This document shows, piece by piece, positions 1-7,922 of a DNA stretch of 64,000 nt (position 1 is the stretch's first letter; each line of letters begins with the position of its first letter). A program made the position numbers and the translations under genes. Source of the stretch: Salinibacterium sp. SWN167 (GTDB lineage: Bacteria > Actinomycetota > Actinomycetes > Actinomycetales > Microbacteriaceae); assembly GCF_015864665.1 (NCBI RefSeq), contig NZ_JADYWU010000002.1, positions 496,001 through 560,000 of the forward strand, given 5' to 3'. A model generated the notes under the pieces. It worked only from the letters and a program-made list of their open reading frames with translations. It did no database searches and had not been told where the DNA came from.

Positions 1-38
1 ACGACCCCAAATCGCTTTCTCACCGACTGGAGAGCTTC

Positions 39-1796
39 GTGACCACCCGACGGCATCGACACCGTAAAACTTTTTGGCAACGGTGGAAGAAGCGTTGGTG
101 GCTGGCGCCGGTGGCACTGGTTGCCATTGCAGCACTCTCTCTCGCTGGCATCCAACTGGGTGCAATTGGATGGATTTCGGATGCTGTTGCTCCGTTAGCG
201 GGCGGCTGCACAGAGACTCGCCCTGTCGTAATCGCCGCTGACCCGTCGATTGCTCCTGCCCTCACTATCGTCGCGGCGGAGTTCGATGAGGCCGACGGCA
301 ACTGCACGGAAACCGAAGTCCGCTCGCTCGTTTCGGCAGACACCGCTGCTCTCTTCGCTTCAGGTGCTGCCGGCGATCTCGACGCGTGGGTTCCTGACTC
401 GGCGGCTTGGCTCGATCGCGTCACATCGATGGCCGACTCGTTGGGGCGCACTGCCCCCGAGCTCGAGATCACCGACTACGTGGCGAGCACCCCGGTAGTG
501 CTGGCTACATCCGCATCGCAAGTCGCTGACCTCGGCGATACGCCGCTGTCGTGGGAATCACTACTCAGCGGCACTGTGGTGACCCTGGTCCCTGACCCCG
601 AGGCGAATACCGCGAGCCTTGCTGGCCTTGCGCAGCTGCAGTCGGTCTCGTCTGCTGAAGATCCGCGCCAGTTCGCGGGTGCCATGATCGCCATGGGAAA
701 AACAATTCCCCAGACTTCCGAAGAGGCTTTCGGGCTCGCGACTGACGCAACTCTGCCCACCGTTGTCGTGACGACGGAGCGCGAAGTTGCCACCTACAAC
801 AGCGGGTCTGAGTCCTCGCCCATGATCGCGCTATATCCGACGGACGGAACGGTCGAATTGACCTACCCCTTTGTTGAGGTCGTCGGTGGGGATGAAGAAG
901 CTGAGACGTCCACTTCAGCGACCTCTACGTCCACAGGCGCTTCCGCTGCAGTAGCGAGTGAAATAGTCGCTGCCGATGCTCCGCAACGACTTCTTACGGC
1001 GCTGGCGGCGGCAACGCGCTCGTCGGCTGAAGTATTGGCCAAGGAGGGTTTCCGCGATGCTGATGGTGGCGGCGACTTGCGCGTGACGGGAGTTCCCGAG
1101 ACAGCCACTGAAGCGAAGCCGACGGCAGATGCTGCAGTACAGATCGAGATTCTTCGTTCGTGGAGTGTTCTTACGCTTCGTTCGCGACTCCTCGTTGTCA
1201 TTGACACTTCAGGTTCCATGCTGGATCCGGCGAATAATGGCCTGCGACGAATCGACGTGTTCCAGCTCGCTGCTAGTGAGGCGCTGTCAAAGTTCTCGGG
1301 CGAAGCCGAGCTGGGCGTGTGGGCCTTCTCGCAGAACCGTATCGGCACTCAGGACTGGGAACCGCTGTCGCCGATTGCACCGCTATCTGATCCCGACCAT
1401 GTTGCTCAAATCAATGACGTCGTCGCATCGTTGCCAGATCGCATTTATGGCTACACGGGGCTCTATGACACCATCTTGGCTGCGGTCAAAGAGGTCAAGG
1501 AAGACTACGACCCGTCGAAGATCAACTCGGTTCTGCTCATCACTGATGGCTACAACGAAGACGACAACGGCATCAGCCTGTCGACGCTTCTCAAAAACTT
1601 GAAAGCGCTCGACGATCCGAATGAGCCCGTTCCAGTGATCTTGATCGGTTTCGGTCCGGACACTGACCTGGAGTCGATGACGGAAATTGCGCAGTCGACG
1701 GGTGGTGCAGCGTATTCCGCTGCCGTGCCAGAAGACCTCGGCAAGGTGCTCGTGGATGCCCTCAGCCAGCGGTCCTGTCGTCCGAATTGCACGTAG
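39..1796 (+). CDS. Membrane-anchored solute-binding / vWA domain protein
   Basis: A 585-residue protein with a very basic N-terminus (RHRHRK, RWKKRWW) followed by one membrane segment at about residues 20-42, so the bulk is predicted to be extracytoplasmic. Residues about 60-285 resemble a periplasmic solute-binding fold. A Ser/Thr/Ala-rich linker (about 287-305) follows. Residues about 380-570 form a von Willebrand A domain with a complete MIDAS motif DTSGS at 389-393. In this family the vWA site binds a divalent metal and a protein partner; the ligand here is unknown. The GTG at 39 has GGAGAG just upstream, and the basic N-terminus fits a membrane anchor, but the window edge is close and an earlier start is not excluded. 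Two Cys pairs (for example CTE and NCTE; CRPNC at the C-terminus) may form disulfides outside the cell. Function beyond adhesion or ligand binding is not inferred. Confidence 0.8.
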   Translation: MTTRRHRHRKTFWQRWKKRWWLAPVALVAIAALSLAGIQLGAIGWISDAVAPLAGGCTETRPVVIAADPSIAPALTIVAAEFDEADGNCTETEVRSLVSADTAALFASGAAGDLDAWVPDSAAWLDRVTSMADSLGRTAPELEITDYVASTPVVLATSASQVADLGDTPLSWESLLSGTVVTLVPDPEANTASLAGLAQLQSVSSAEDPRQFAGAMIAMGKTIPQTSEEAFGLATDATLPTVVVTTEREVATYNSGSESSPMIALYPTDGTVELTYPFVEVVGGDEEAETSTSATSTSTGASAAVASEIVAADAPQRLLTALAAATRSSAEVLAKEGFRDADGGGDLRVTGVPETATEAKPTADAAVQIEILRSWSVLTLRSRLLVVIDTSGSMLDPANNGLRRIDVFQLAASEALSKFSGEAELGVWAFSQNRIGTQDWEPLSPIAPLSDPDHVAQINDVVASLPDRIYGYTGLYDTILAAVKEVKEDYDPSKINSVLLITDGYNEDDNGISLSTLLKNLKALDDPNEPVPVILIGFGPDTDLESMTEIAQSTGGAAYSAAVPEDLGKVLVDALSQRSCRPNCT

Positions 1797-1897
1797 TCGC
1801 TCAGGCCGCGGCTCGCTGACTCTCGAAGCGGAGCATCCTGAGGATGCCCGCTCGAGGGGGTCAGCGCTGCGGCGACGCAGACCGCTGCAGTGCGGCG

Positions 1898-2320
1898 CTA
1901 ACGCGTCTCGTTGTCGTCGCTGATGCTGACGATCCAGTTCACGGAGTAGCGGTCGAGCACCATTCCGAAGATCCCGCCCCATTCGGCGCGCTCGAGCGGC
2001 ATGTCGATTCGACCACCGTCGCACAGCTTTTCCCAGTAGCCCTCGATGGCGGCTTTTTCGCTCAGGTAGCCCGCAATCGAGATCGACATCGATCCGCCAG
2101 GGCTGTAGTCCATGGTTTTGGGGGTGTCGGCCAGCATCAGCGTGATTCCGGCCGGGGATTCCAGCTGGCCGTGCATGACCCACTCTTGTTCTTCGGGATC
2201 TTCACTGGCGTTGAAATCGGCGAAGGTATGAATTTCCGTGGTGCCGCCGAACACGGACTGGTAGTAGGCAAGAGCTTCGCGAGCATTGTCTCTAAAGCTC
2301 AGGTAGGGGTTCGTTTTCAT
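1898..2320 (-). CDS. VOC superfamily (PhnB-like glyoxalase fold) protein
   Basis: A 140-residue protein of the vicinal-oxygen-chelate superfamily, PhnB/YjdN-like branch, recognised from the N-terminus MKTNPYLSFRDNAREAL, the YYQSVFGG block, and the C-terminal WGGIFGMVLDRYSVNWIV block. Such proteins are cytosolic, often dimeric, and mostly of unknown substrate. The ATG at 2320 was chosen because GAGAGGAA lies 6 bases upstream and homologues start at the same MK. It lies 19 bases downstream of the GyrI-like gene on the same strand, so the two are probably co-transcribed from the leaderless promoter near 2824. A longer in-frame N-terminal extension exists but shows no family similarity. The precise enzymatic activity is not known. 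Confidence 0.85.
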   Translation of the reverse strand: MKTNPYLSFRDNAREALAYYQSVFGGTTEIHTFADFNASEDPEEQEWVMHGQLESPAGITLMLADTPKTMDYSPGGSMSISIAGYLSEKAAIEGYWEKLCDGGRIDMPLERAEWGGIFGMVLDRYSVNWIVSISDDNETR

Positions 2321-2339
2321 GGTTGTTTCCTCTCTGGAG

Positions 2340-2816
2340 CTATTCGGCGGCGGGAACCACGGGAAATTCGAGGCGGGTGAGGAGCTCTGCTTCGGCAACC
2401 TCGCCAGGGGTGTTGAGGTATATTTCGCGGGGTGCTCCGGCGTAGGTGTGGCCGTGTTCGCTAAACCAATCAAAAACGTCGTTGTAGGTGGCCTTGAGGC
2501 CGCTGTAGGCACCGTGATGTGTGACCGTAGCAACGCGGCCGCCAGCGAGTTCGTGTGTCGCGAGCACTGGATGGTCGATGAGCCCATTCGCGACTGGAAC
2601 GCAGACTTCGCACTTCCATGGCCCATCGGTGCGCATCTCTTCGGTGTACACGGCCATCACGGGCCCCGCGACGGTGATGGCGGGGTCGGCAGTCTCGGTG
2701 AGCAGGGTGCCGATTGCGCCGCTCATGTCGGCAGGCAGAGTTTGCATCGTTGTCGAGAACTCGATGCCGGCAACGACGTGGCTTGGCACTGTTTCAATAG
2801 TGATTTCCGACGACAT
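2340..2816 (-). CDS. GyrI-like / AraC effector-binding domain protein
   Basis: A 158-residue stand-alone effector-binding domain (GyrI-like, SOUL/BmrR-type fold) with no DNA-binding domain. Recognisable pieces are the N-terminal ITIETVPSHVVAGIEF strand, the PAGPVMAVY-like stretch, the HHGAYSGLKATYNDVFDWF helix and the C-terminal EIYLNTPGEV (YLN-P motif) typical of the fold. Members bind hydrophobic or aromatic small molecules and some hydrolyse them; which applies here is unknown. The ATG at 2816 was chosen because TAGAGT lies 7 bases upstream, which makes the mRNA leaderless, and the family N-terminus begins here. The VOC gene follows after 19 bases. Confidence 0.85.
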   Translation of the reverse strand: MSSEITIETVPSHVVAGIEFSTTMQTLPADMSGAIGTLLTETADPAITVAGPVMAVYTEEMRTDGPWKCEVCVPVANGLIDHPVLATHELAGGRVATVTHHGAYSGLKATYNDVFDWFSEHGHTYAGAPREIYLNTPGEVAEAELLTRLEFPVVPAAE

Positions 2817-2823
2817 GCGCCAC

Positions 2824-2829
2824 ACTCTA
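2824..2829 (-). promoter_or_regulatory. -10 hexamer TAGAGT, leaderless promoter of the GyrI-like gene
   Basis: On the minus strand TAGAGT ends 7 bases before the ATG at 2816, so transcription would begin at or next to the start codon. No Shine-Dalgarno sequence is present. Confidence 0.5.
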
Positions 2830-2866
2830 CGCCTCGGGTGTAGCGAACGGTACTGGTTGTGGAGAA

Positions 2867-3649
2867 CTATTCCGTGGCGCCGAAGAGCGCGGGAAACGCT
2901 CCTAGAGCCCAGCCGTAGCCGACAAAGATGGCAGCGTCGATAAGGGTGTGGGCAATGACAAGGGGCAGCACTCGACGGTAGCGCGTGTAGAGCCAGCCGA
3001 AAAGCAATCCCATGGCGACGTTGCCGACAAACGCGCCAATGCCCTGGTAGAGGTGATAGCTGCCGCGCAGGATCGCAGTCGAGATAATGATCTGCCACCG
3101 GCTCCAGCCAAGGTCGCCGAGTCGGGCGTAAAGGTAGCCGATCACGATGACTTCTTCGGTAATACCGGCACGCAGCGCCGAGAGCAGCAGCACGGGCACG
3201 GTCCACCAGTATTGGTCGAGTGCAGCGGGGACAACATTGACGGTGATGCCGAGGGCACGCCCGGCGAGGTAGACCGCGATTCCGGGGATGCCAATCGCAA
3301 GGGCGAGAGCGATTCCGGTGAGCCCATCGCGAGTCGGGCGTGTGAAGTCGATTCCCAGTCTCGATAGTCGCGGCGTGGTCGCACTCCACAACAGGAACGC
3401 GACGAGCGCGACGGGCGCGAGATCAAAAGTGATACCGAGCAGCTGATAGATCAGGTCGAAGGTTGGCCGTGTGCTGAGTGACGAATTCAGCGTTGCGGTT
3501 TGCTGCGACAGCGATTCGGTACGCGTCAGTCTGTTCGTGATCGAGACGATCGAATAGATCGCGGATGCCCCGAGCGAGAGCGCAAGAACGATCGAGATCT
3601 CTGTCCAGAGCCGGCCGCGCGACTGAGGAAGCGCTGGTGCTGAGCTCAC
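2867..3649 (-). CDS. CPBP-family intramembrane protein (Abi/CAAX protease-like)
   Basis: A multi-pass membrane protein of about 260 residues with roughly seven hydrophobic segments. The CPBP (type II CAAX prenyl endopeptidase-like) signature is visible: paired glutamates E165-E166, a histidine at H199 in LRGSYHLYQG, and H234 in IAHTLID. The arginine of the classical EExxxR motif is replaced by isoleucine (TEEVIVIGY). Roles in this family range from prenyl-protein processing to regulated proteolysis and bacteriocin immunity; none can be assigned here. I chose the GTG at 3649 because it overlaps the stop codon of the upstream DCC gene (GTGA), which implies translational coupling. In-frame sequence upstream of it lies inside the DCC gene and does not look like a membrane protein. 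Start choice is moderately secure. Confidence 0.8.
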   Translation of the reverse strand: MSSAPALPQSRGRLWTEISIVLALSLGASAIYSIVSITNRLTRTESLSQQTATLNSSLSTRPTFDLIYQLLGITFDLAPVALVAFLLWSATTPRLSRLGIDFTRPTRDGLTGIALALAIGIPGIAVYLAGRALGITVNVVPAALDQYWWTVPVLLLSALRAGITEEVIVIGYLYARLGDLGWSRWQIIISTAILRGSYHLYQGIGAFVGNVAMGLLFGWLYTRYRRVLPLVIAHTLIDAAIFVGYGWALGAFPALFGATE

Positions 3650-4047
3650 TCGGAGGGGCGCATGGCGCAGGCTGGAGTTCCGCCGGGCAGACGGTGCCGG
3701 AAGCGCGCGACGAAACGGTAGCCGAGGGAGGCGATCATGCTGAAGGGCTCGGTGGCAATGAGATGCCCAAGGAAGCGCCATCCGAAATTTGGCTGAATTC
3801 TCAGAAGGGCTGAGAACGCCATGTGGCCGGCGAACTGTCGAGTAGGAGTCACGAACCAGGCCGCTTTCTCAACGTCGTCCCGAGTGAGGGCGTAGTCGTC
3901 GAGATCGATCCATTGCCAGGGAGTGCTCTCGGGGAATACCGGAAGAATTGCCTGCAAACGATTGACCCAGAGGGTGCAAAAGGCGCAGTCACCGTCGAAG
4001 ATCAGTATGGTCTGGGGCGCGCGGGAAGCCGGGCTCGATTGCGACAT
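3646..4047 (-). CDS. DCC-family thiol-disulfide oxidoreductase-like protein (DUF393)
   Basis: A 133-residue protein with the DUF393/DCC signature DGDCAFC at residues 18-24, a CxxC-type redox pair in a thioredoxin-like fold. The later FGWRFLGHL and LGYRFVARFRHRL blocks are also typical. The family is predicted to be a thiol-disulfide oxidoreductase; substrates are unknown. The ATG at 4047 has TAACAT six bases upstream, so the transcript is probably leaderless. The gene heads a two-gene unit with the CPBP membrane protein, whose GTG overlaps this stop codon. Confidence 0.88.
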   Translation of the reverse strand: MSQSSPASRAPQTILIFDGDCAFCTLWVNRLQAILPVFPESTPWQWIDLDDYALTRDDVEKAAWFVTPTRQFAGHMAFSALLRIQPNFGWRFLGHLIATEPFSMIASLGYRFVARFRHRLPGGTPACAMRPSE

Positions 4048-4053
4048 GGAAAG

Positions 4054-4059
4054 ATGTTA
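4054..4059 (-). promoter_or_regulatory. -10 hexamer TAACAT, leaderless promoter of the DCC gene
   Basis: On the minus strand TAACAT is followed by six bases (CTTTCC) and the ATG at 4047. This spacing places the transcription start on the start codon. Confidence 0.5.
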
Positions 4060-4164
4060 ACTCACGTTGCTGGGCGTCGCTCTGGAGAGGTTTGCGCAGT
4101 TTTGTAGTGAATGGCAGCGATCGTGCGCGGGAATTCTGCAAAGTATGCACATAATCTTCACGAG

Positions 4165-4182
4165 CGTTACCGCTGTGTAACG
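4165..4182. promoter_or_regulatory. Inverted repeat CGTTAC-N6-GTAACG, candidate operator
   Basis: A perfect 6+6 inverted repeat lies 16 bases upstream of the -35 element of the ABC transporter operon, between it and the divergent DCC gene. Its placement suits an activator or repressor of peptide uptake. The regulator is not known. Confidence 0.4.
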
Positions 4183-4197
4183 TTTGGCTTTACAGTT

Positions 4198-4226
4198 TTG
4201 ATTGGGGCATCCCCCCGTTTTAGGGT
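4198..4226 (+). promoter_or_regulatory. Sigma-70-type promoter of the peptide ABC operon
   Basis: TTGATT (4198-4203) and TAGGGT (4221-4226) are separated by exactly 17 bases. Transcription would begin near 4233 and give a 5' leader of about 64 bases before the TTG start at 4297, consistent with the strong Shine-Dalgarno there. Confidence 0.55.
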
Positions 4227-4296
4227 GTGAACTATCAAGCGCGGTGCGGCGCCAAAAATTCCGTGCCGTTAGCGCAATTCTGCACAGGAGGAAACA

Positions 4297-5904
4297 TTGA
4301 AGAGATCACGCATGGGCATCAGTGCAATCGCACTGCTGTCAGCCTCAGCACTCGCACTTGCGGGTTGCTCGGCCAGCGAGGCGCCCGCCGAAAGCGACAC
4401 CGCCGCGATCATCACCACGAACGGTAGCGAGCCACAGCAGTCGCTCATTCCGACCAACACCACCGAAACTGGTGGCGGCAAGATCGTCACCTCGATTTTC
4501 GCTGGTCTCGTTTCCTACACCGCTGATGGCGATGTAGTCAACGAAGTAGCTCAGTCGATCGAATCCGAAGACGGACAGGTGTGGAACGTCACGCTGAACG
4601 ACGGCTGGACCTTCACCAACGGTGAAGCTGTAACGTCTGACTCCTTCGTCAAGGCATGGCAGTACGGCGCACTGCTCAGCAACGCGCAAAGCTCCTCGTA
4701 CTTCTTCGACAACATCGAGGGCTTCAGCTACGACGAGGAATCAGAGCTCACGGGTCTTGACGTTGTCAGCGACACCGAGTTCACCGTCACCCTGATCAAC
4801 CCTGAGGCAGACTTCCCGCTGCGTCTCGGCTACTCGGCATTCATGCCGCTGCCCGAGTCGGCTTGGGAAGACCTTGACGCATTCGGTGAGAACCCTGTCG
4901 GTAACGGTCCGTACATGGTTGCTGAAGACGGATGGCAGCACGATGTCCAGATCGACCTCGTCACCAACCCTGACTACGACGGTGTACGCAAGGCTGTCAA
5001 CGGCGGCGTGACGATCATCTTCTACACGAGTCAAGATGCGGCATACGCTGACGCTCTCGGTGGCAACCTCGACATCCTCGACGCTGTCCCTGACTCGGCA
5101 TTCGCAACCTACGAGTCGGACTTCCCGGGTCGTTCGGTGAACCAGCCTGCAGCAATCTTCCAGGCGTTCAACATGCCGTACTACCTCGAGCACTGGTCGG
5201 GCGAAGAGGGCAAGCTGCGTCGTGCAGCTATCTCGATGTCGATCGACCGCGCCGAAATCACTGATGTCATCTTCCAGGGCACTCGTACGCCGGCAACCGA
5301 CTTCACGTCGCCGGTAATCGCTGGTCACTCCGACAACCTTGCTGGCGCTGAAGTCCTCGACTTCAACCCGGATGAGGCTGTAAAGCTGTGGGCTGAAGCT
5401 GACGCAATCGCGCCGTACGGAGACACCGTCTTCGACCTCGCGTACAACGCTGATGGTGGACACCAGGCATGGGTTGACGCTGTAGCTAACAGCATCAGCA
5501 ACACGCTTGGCATTGAAGCTGTGGGCAAGGCGTACCCGACATTCGCAGACGCGCTCAACGACCGTGACGCTAACGCGCTCACCGGTGGAACGCGTGCCGG
5601 ATGGCAGGCTGACTACCCGTCGCTGTACAACTTCCTCGGACCGCTCTACGTTGATGGAGCCGGCTCGAACAAGGAAGGCTACTCGAGCCCCGAGTTCGAG
5701 AAGATCCTTGCTGAGGGTGCTAGCGCATCGTCCGTAGAAGAGGCAACGGCGAAGTACCAGGAAGCTCAGGAAGTTCTCCTGGTCGACCTTCCTTCGATCC
5801 CGCTGTGGTACTCGAACGTCACCGGTGTCTACTCTGACACCGTTGACAATGTTGTATTCGGTTGGGACTCTGTCCCGCTGTACAACGAGGTAACCAAGGG
5901 CTAA
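4297..5904 (+). CDS. Peptide/nickel-type ABC transporter substrate-binding lipoprotein (SBP family 5)
   Basis: A 535-residue lipoprotein: a short basic N-terminus, a hydrophobic segment and the lipobox LALAGC with the lipidated cysteine at 24. The mature part is a family 5 extracellular solute-binding protein of the DppA/OppA type, recognisable from the IIFYTSQDAAYADAL and LRRAAISMSIDRAEI blocks and the WQADYPSLYNFL region. It would deliver oligopeptides (or a similar ligand) to the permeases encoded just downstream. The start is TTG, supported by AGGAGGAA six bases upstream. A strong hairpin (5942-5978) separates it from the permease genes, which probably keeps SBP mRNA more abundant than the rest. 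Confidence 0.93.
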   Translation: MKRSRMGISAIALLSASALALAGCSASEAPAESDTAAIITTNGSEPQQSLIPTNTTETGGGKIVTSIFAGLVSYTADGDVVNEVAQSIESEDGQVWNVTLNDGWTFTNGEAVTSDSFVKAWQYGALLSNAQSSSYFFDNIEGFSYDEESELTGLDVVSDTEFTVTLINPEADFPLRLGYSAFMPLPESAWEDLDAFGENPVGNGPYMVAEDGWQHDVQIDLVTNPDYDGVRKAVNGGVTIIFYTSQDAAYADALGGNLDILDAVPDSAFATYESDFPGRSVNQPAAIFQAFNMPYYLEHWSGEEGKLRRAAISMSIDRAEITDVIFQGTRTPATDFTSPVIAGHSDNLAGAEVLDFNPDEAVKLWAEADAIAPYGDTVFDLAYNADGGHQAWVDAVANSISNTLGIEAVGKAYPTFADALNDRDANALTGGTRAGWQADYPSLYNFLGPLYVDGAGSNKEGYSSPEFEKILAEGASASSVEEATAKYQEAQEVLLVDLPSIPLWYSNVTGVYSDTVDNVVFGWDSVPLYNEVTKG

Positions 5905-5941
5905 TTAGCTCTTAGTTTTACCCAGTTTCCACTCTCAAGGT

Positions 5942-5978
5942 GTAATGCCCGGGGCTAGCTTTAGGCCCCGGGCATTAC
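5942..5978 (+). terminator. 14-bp perfect hairpin between SBP and permease genes
   Basis: GTAATGCCCGGGGC (5942-5955) pairs perfectly with 5965-5978 around a 9-base loop. There is no T-run after it, so it is more likely an mRNA-stabilising or partially terminating hairpin at the 3' end of the SBP message than a full terminator. Confidence 0.7.
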
Positions 5979-6043
5979 ACTGAGTACCCTCATTCAGTGA
6001 TTGTGACTCTTATGCTTATCCGTTCCTTCGAGGGAACCATCTG

Positions 6044-6973
6044 ATGCTTTGGTATGCAGGCAAGCGCTTCCTCCAGATGATCCCCGTGTTTTTCGGCGCG
6101 ACATTCTTGATCTATTTCATGGTGTTCGCGGTTCCCGGCGATCCAATCGCTGCGCTTTACGGCGACCACCCGCCAGCTCCCGGAGTGATTGAAGCGGTTC
6201 GAGCGGAGTACAACCTCGACAAACCCTTCATCGTTCAGTATCTGCTGTACATCGGTGGGCTCTTCCAAGGCGATCTGGGAACGACGTTCTCCGGCCGACC
6301 GGTCATCGACGTTATGGCTCAGGCCTTTCCGATCACCGCTCGACTAGCGCTGCTTGCTCTCGCGATTGAGGCCTTCTTCGGCATCATCGTCGGCCTCGTT
6401 GCTGGTCTCCGCAAGGGAAAGCTGTTCGACGCTTCCGCCCTCGTGATCAGCCTTCTGCTGATTTCGGTTCCGACGTTCGTTGTCGGTTTTGTGCTTCAAT
6501 ACGTCTTCGGCATCCAACTGGGGTGGGCAAGAACCACCGTCAGCGGTGCGGCGCCGTGGGGCGAACTCATTTTGCCGGCGATCGTTCTCGCCTCGGTTTC
6601 GTTCGCCTATATCGTGCGGCTTACCCGTGCGAGCGTGGCAGACAACCTCGGCGCAGACTTCGTCCGCACGGCCACTGCTAAGGGACTCTCGCGGCGTCGA
6701 GTTGTCACCGTGCACGTTCTTCGTAACTCGCTTGTTCCTGTCGTCACCTACCTGGGAGTCGATATCGGTTCGCTCATGGTCGGTGCGATTGTGACCGAGG
6801 GAATCTTCAACATCAACGGTGTCGGTGGAACCGTCTATCGAGCAATCCGGCTAGGGGAGGGTCCCACTGTGGTTTCCTTCGTCGCAGTGATGGTCATCAT
6901 CTTTGTGCTAGCCAACCTGCTCGTTGACCTGCTCTACGCCGCGCTTGACCCAAGGATCCGTTATGCCAAGTAG
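6044..6973 (+). CDS. Peptide ABC transporter permease (DppB/OppB type)
   Basis: A 309-residue inner-membrane permease of the binding-protein-dependent transport superfamily. The N-terminus RFLQMIPVFFGATFLIYF and the VPGDP block are typical of DppB/OppB. The cytoplasmic EAA loop, which contacts the ATPase, is seen at GADFVRTATAKGLSRRRVV. Six membrane segments are expected. GAGGG lies upstream of the ATG at 6044. It overlaps the next permease by 11 bases. Together the two permeases would form the channel fed by the lipoprotein at 4297. Confidence 0.93.
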   Translation: MLWYAGKRFLQMIPVFFGATFLIYFMVFAVPGDPIAALYGDHPPAPGVIEAVRAEYNLDKPFIVQYLLYIGGLFQGDLGTTFSGRPVIDVMAQAFPITARLALLALAIEAFFGIIVGLVAGLRKGKLFDASALVISLLLISVPTFVVGFVLQYVFGIQLGWARTTVSGAAPWGELILPAIVLASVSFAYIVRLTRASVADNLGADFVRTATAKGLSRRRVVTVHVLRNSLVPVVTYLGVDIGSLMVGAIVTEGIFNINGVGGTVYRAIRLGEGPTVVSFVAVMVIIFVLANLLVDLLYAALDPRIRYAK

Positions 6974-7922
6974 CAACACTGGTCGGCATCGTCCCGGCCA
7001 AGAACATTTCATCGCCTCTCTCGCAGAGACTCCGGTCGCTGAGATCGATCAGGTTGATGAAACCGGTAAGGCCCGCAGCACCTGGACAGACGCTTGGGAA
7101 GCCATGCGTCGTCGTCCGATGTTCTGGGTCTCAGCCAGCTTGATCTTCGTGATCGTGGTTGTGGCGGTGTTCCCGGGGCTCTTCGCTAGCGCTGACCCCC
7201 GCGAGTGCTACCTCAAGTTCAGTAACGGAGACCCACAGGCCGGTCACCCTCTCGGGTTTAACCGCCAGGGCTGTGACGTCTACTCGCGAATCATCTTCGG
7301 AACTCAGGCATCGGTGACCATCGGTCTGCTGACCACGGTGATCGTGACCCTTTTCGGTGGCGTGATCGGGGCTCTTGCGGGCTTCTACGGCGGGTTCCTC
7401 GACTCCTTCGTTTCGCGCGTCGGTGACGTCTTCTTCGCTATCCCCACCGTTCTCGGAGCAATCGTTCTGTTCTCGGTAATCTCTGTTCGTGACGCACTCA
7501 CCGTGTCGCTCGTGCTCTCCTTGTTTGCGTGGCCCCAGATTGCGCGCATCATGCGTGGCGCAGTCTTGTCGGCTCGAAACTCGGATTACGTCACGGCTTC
7601 GGCCGCTCTCGGTGTCTCGCGATTCAAGACTCTGGTTCGCCACGTGATCCCCAACTCGATTGCTCCCGTAATTGTGGTGGCCACGGTGTCGCTCGGTATC
7701 TTCATCGTTGCGGAAGCGACTCTCGGATTCCTCGGAATTGGTTTGCCGCCCACCGTTATGTCGTGGGGTAACGAGATCAACCAGGCTCAAGTAACGGTTC
7801 GTACGCACCCGCAGACGCTTTTGCTGCCTTCGGCTGCGCTTTCGATTACCGTGCTTGCCTTCCTGATGTTCGGCGACGTAGTTCGCGATGCCCTTGACCC
7901 GGAAGCGAGAGCACGCCGATGA
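6963..7922 (+). CDS. Peptide ABC transporter permease (DppC/OppC type)
   Basis: A 319-residue permease of the OppC type: a hydrophilic N-terminal tail of about 45 residues, the first membrane segment at WVSASLIFVIVVVAVF, the conserved HPLGFNRQGCDVYSRI block, and an EAA loop NSDYVTASAALGVSRFKTL. The ATG at 6963 was chosen because AAGGAT lies upstream and the start overlaps the preceding permease stop; a longer in-frame extension would run inside that gene. Its stop overlaps the ATPase start as ATGA. It pairs with the upstream permease. Confidence 0.93.
   Translation: MPSSNTGRHRPGQEHFIASLAETPVAEIDQVDETGKARSTWTDAWEAMRRRPMFWVSASLIFVIVVVAVFPGLFASADPRECYLKFSNGDPQAGHPLGFNRQGCDVYSRIIFGTQASVTIGLLTTVIVTLFGGVIGALAGFYGGFLDSFVSRVGDVFFAIPTVLGAIVLFSVISVRDALTVSLVLSLFAWPQIARIMRGAVLSARNSDYVTASAALGVSRFKTLVRHVIPNSIAPVIVVATVSLGIFIVAEATLGFLGIGLPPTVMSWGNEINQAQVTVRTHPQTLLLPSAALSITVLAFLMFGDVVRDALDPEARARR

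Noticed and set aside
1797-1897. Possible small gene or hairpin-rich regulatory element after the vWA gene
   Set aside because: Only GC-rich inverted repeats are seen; no start with ribosome site or leaderless hexamer. Probably terminators of the two convergent genes.
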